Origin: JBBPYA01 sp038200385
Lineage (GTDB): Bacteria; Actinomycetota; Actinomycetes; Mycobacteriales; Geodermatophilaceae
Assembly: GCA_038200385.1 (NCBI GenBank)
Contig: JBBPYA010000224.1
Coordinates: 1-6,912, forward strand
DNA: 6,912 nt
Direction of reading: 5' to 3'
Positions 5,801-6,912 of the stretch are shown piece after piece (positions within the stretch are counted from its first letter, which is position 1; the number at the start of each line of letters is the position of its first letter). The position numbers and the translations under genes are program-made. The notes beneath the pieces are model-generated. The model was not told where the DNA came from, searched no databases, and was given only the letters and a program-made list of their open reading frames with translations.

Positions 5801-6165
5801 CGGGCCCGCTTCCTGGACCGGCGGCGCAGCGCCGCGCGGAGGGCCTCGGACTCCTCGCTGCTGATGTCGTCCAGGAAGCGCACGAACACCGCGGCATGGT
5901 CCTCGCCGGACTGCAGGGCCTCGCGCATCAGCCGGGCGGCGTACTCCTCGCGGGTCATCCTGGCCTGGTAGCGGAACGCCCGGCCGTCCCGCTGCCGGAC
6001 CAGCCAGCCCTTGCCGTGCAGGTTGTCCATCACGGTCAGCACGGTCGTGTAGGCGATGACCCGCTGGGTCTCCAGTCGCTCCCGCACCTCACGGACCGAA
6101 ACGGGGGCATCCGCGGACCAGACGATGTCCATGATGACTGCTTCCAGCTCACCGAACCCGCGCAC
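5797..6165 (-). CDS. blaI: BlaI/MecI/CopY-family transcriptional repressor
   Basis: The protein has 122 residues from a GTG at 6165, with GGAGGG 6 nt upstream. Residues 5-70 form the winged helix: FGELEAVIMDIVWSADAPVS, then the recognition helix region YTTVLTVMDNLHGKGWL and the wing VRQRDGRAFRYQA. Residues about 72-112 are the dimerisation part (EEYAARLMREAL, FVRFLDDISSEESEAL), followed by a basic tail. Length and order are typical. It overlaps the M56 gene by 4 bases, so the proteins are made together; the repressor would normally control this operon and be relieved by the protease. It has no cysteines, which argues against a CopY-type Cu-binding CxC repressor. The upstream gap to the ccdA stop is only 35 bases, so it may be read from ccdA or from a promoter inside that gene. 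The symbol is a family name; the link to beta-lactamase is not implied. Confidence 0.93.
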   Translation of the reverse strand: MRGFGELEAVIMDIVWSADAPVSVREVRERLETQRVIAYTTVLTVMDNLHGKGWLVRQRDGRAFRYQARMTREEYAARLMREALQSGEDHAAVFVRFLDDISSEESEALRAALRRRSRKRAR

Positions 6166-6200
6166 GAACCGCCCTCCCGCCAGCCGCGACCCTACCGTCG

Positions 6201-6912
6201 CTAGATCGGTGGCCAGCCCAGACCGGCGTACACGGCGAGCAGCCGACTCATCAGGCGGGTCCAGTCCCCGGTCATCAGGGCCACGCCCATCGCGATCAGC
6301 ACGAGGCCACCGACAACTTCGATCCGCCGGGAGTTGCGCCGCAGCCAGCCCGGCAGGGTCCGTCCCCGTGCCATCGCGTGGGCGAGCACGACGAACGGCA
6401 CGCCGAGGCCCAGGGAGTACGCCGCCAGCAGCAACGCTCCCCGCCCGGCGGTTCCGGCGCCCGCGGCCGTGGTCAGGATCGAGGCCAGGACCGGTCCGAT
6501 GCAGGGCGTCCAGCTGAAGGCGAACGCCGCTCCCAACGGCAGCGCCGCGGCGGGTCCGGGACCGAGCCGATGCAGCGAGATCCGCCGCTGCCGCCGGAGC
6601 AGGGGCAACGAGATCAACCCGACCATGGACGCGCCCATCAGGAAGATGAAGCCGCCACCGATCAGGTCGAACTCCCGCTGGTTGCGGACGAGGAGCAGGC
6701 CGAGCGCCGAGCTGCCGACTCCCAGCGCGATGAAGACCGCCGAGAACCCGGCCATGAAAAGCAGCGGGCCAAGCAGGGTCGGCCTGCGCAGAAGCAGACC
6801 GTGCCGCGCCGAACCGACCCCAGCCGGCGCCCCCAGCCCCGAGACGTAGGAGACGTAGCCCGGAAGCAACGGAAGCGTGCAGGGCGAGGTGAAGGACACC
6901 ACACCGGCGACG
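6201..6912 (-). CDS. ccdA: CcdA/DsbD-type membrane thiol-disulfide transporter (N-terminus outside window)
   Basis: The frame is open to the window edge, giving 236 residues ending at TAG 6201; probably only the first 10-20 residues are missing. It begins VAGVVSFTSPCTLPLLPGYV, the hallmark first helix with the reactive cysteine followed by prolines, and contains the second conserved site SWTPCIGPVLASIL (Cys137 of the visible part). Further hydrophobic helices lie near 48-74, 84-104, 124-150, 158-180 and 198-215, fitting the six-helix CcdA layout. The family takes electrons from cytoplasmic thioredoxin and passes them to extracytoplasmic thioredoxin-like proteins, for cytochrome c maturation or for reducing other exported thiols. 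It is followed after 35 bases by the BlaI and M56 genes, probably one transcript. No cytochrome-assembly partner (resB/resC) or catalytic thioredoxin is visible in the window; one could lie upstream. Confidence 0.93.
   Translation of the reverse strand, partial: VAGVVSFTSPCTLPLLPGYVSYVSGLGAPAGVGSARHGLLLRRPTLLGPLLFMAGFSAVFIALGVGSSALGLLLVRNQREFDLIGGGFIFLMGASMVGLISLPLLRRQRRISLHRLGPGPAAALPLGAAFAFSWTPCIGPVLASILTTAAGAGTAGRGALLLAAYSLGLGVPFVVLAHAMARGRTLPGWLRRNSRRIEVVGGLVLIAMGVALMTGDWTRLMSRLLAVYAGLGWPPI

Noticed and set aside
6192..6204. CTA-N7-TAG inverted repeat 27 bases upstream of the BlaI start as its operator
   Set aside because: Only 3 bp per arm match, and the inner bases do not fit a symmetric BlaI-type site; position is suggestive but evidence too thin.
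1..6912. CRISPR array, tRNA or rRNA genes
   Set aside because: No regularly spaced repeats, cloverleaf or rRNA-like stretches were seen on either strand.

Overview
The window is very GC-rich, with strong G/C bias at third codon positions and GTG starts. Together with gene families such as the F510_1955-type Asp-box protein and the CcdA/BlaI/M56 group, this points to a high-GC actinobacterium (Actinomycetota). The genus cannot be told from the sequence. All genes except one are on the minus strand, so transcription mostly runs from high to low coordinates.

Layout from 1 to 6912. (1) 1-94: the first codons of an exported protein that runs off the left edge. (2) 208-1152: a membrane-anchored Asp-box (BNR) beta-propeller protein of the F510_1955 'glycosylhydrolase' type. 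(3) 1229-2692 and 2685-3389: a sensor histidine kinase and OmpR-family response regulator, overlapping by 8 bases. (4) 3390-3504: an AT-rich divergent promoter region. (5) 3505-4068 (+): a membrane-anchored thioredoxin-fold-like protein without any cysteine. (6) 4069-4849: a gene-poor stretch holding the 3' end and a deleted reverse-transcriptase gene of a group II intron on the minus strand, plus a short unrecognised coding-like fragment and a strong hairpin. (7) 4850-5800 and 5797-6165: an M56 (BlaR1-like) membrane metalloprotease and a BlaI-family repressor, coupled by an ATGA overlap. (8) 6201-6912: a CcdA/DsbD-type membrane thiol-disulfide transporter that runs off the right edge.

The most interesting signal is a promoter shared by two genes. 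An 11-bp-period direct repeat followed by the same 9-nt gap and a TAGCNT -10-like box lies upstream of the exported-protein gene (137-173) and again inside the last codons of the kinase gene, upstream of the Asp-box gene (1266-1302). Spaced direct repeats of this kind are typical OmpR-family binding sites, so the regulator encoded here is the natural candidate. The repeats resemble, from memory, the TGAAGAT-type tandem boxes of corynebacterial CopR, and the kinase's extracytoplasmic domain has a Met/His cluster. A copper or other soft-metal stress regulon for the cell envelope is therefore a reasonable but unproven reading. The CcdA-BlaI-M56 group fits a similar theme of extracytoplasmic redox and envelope stress.
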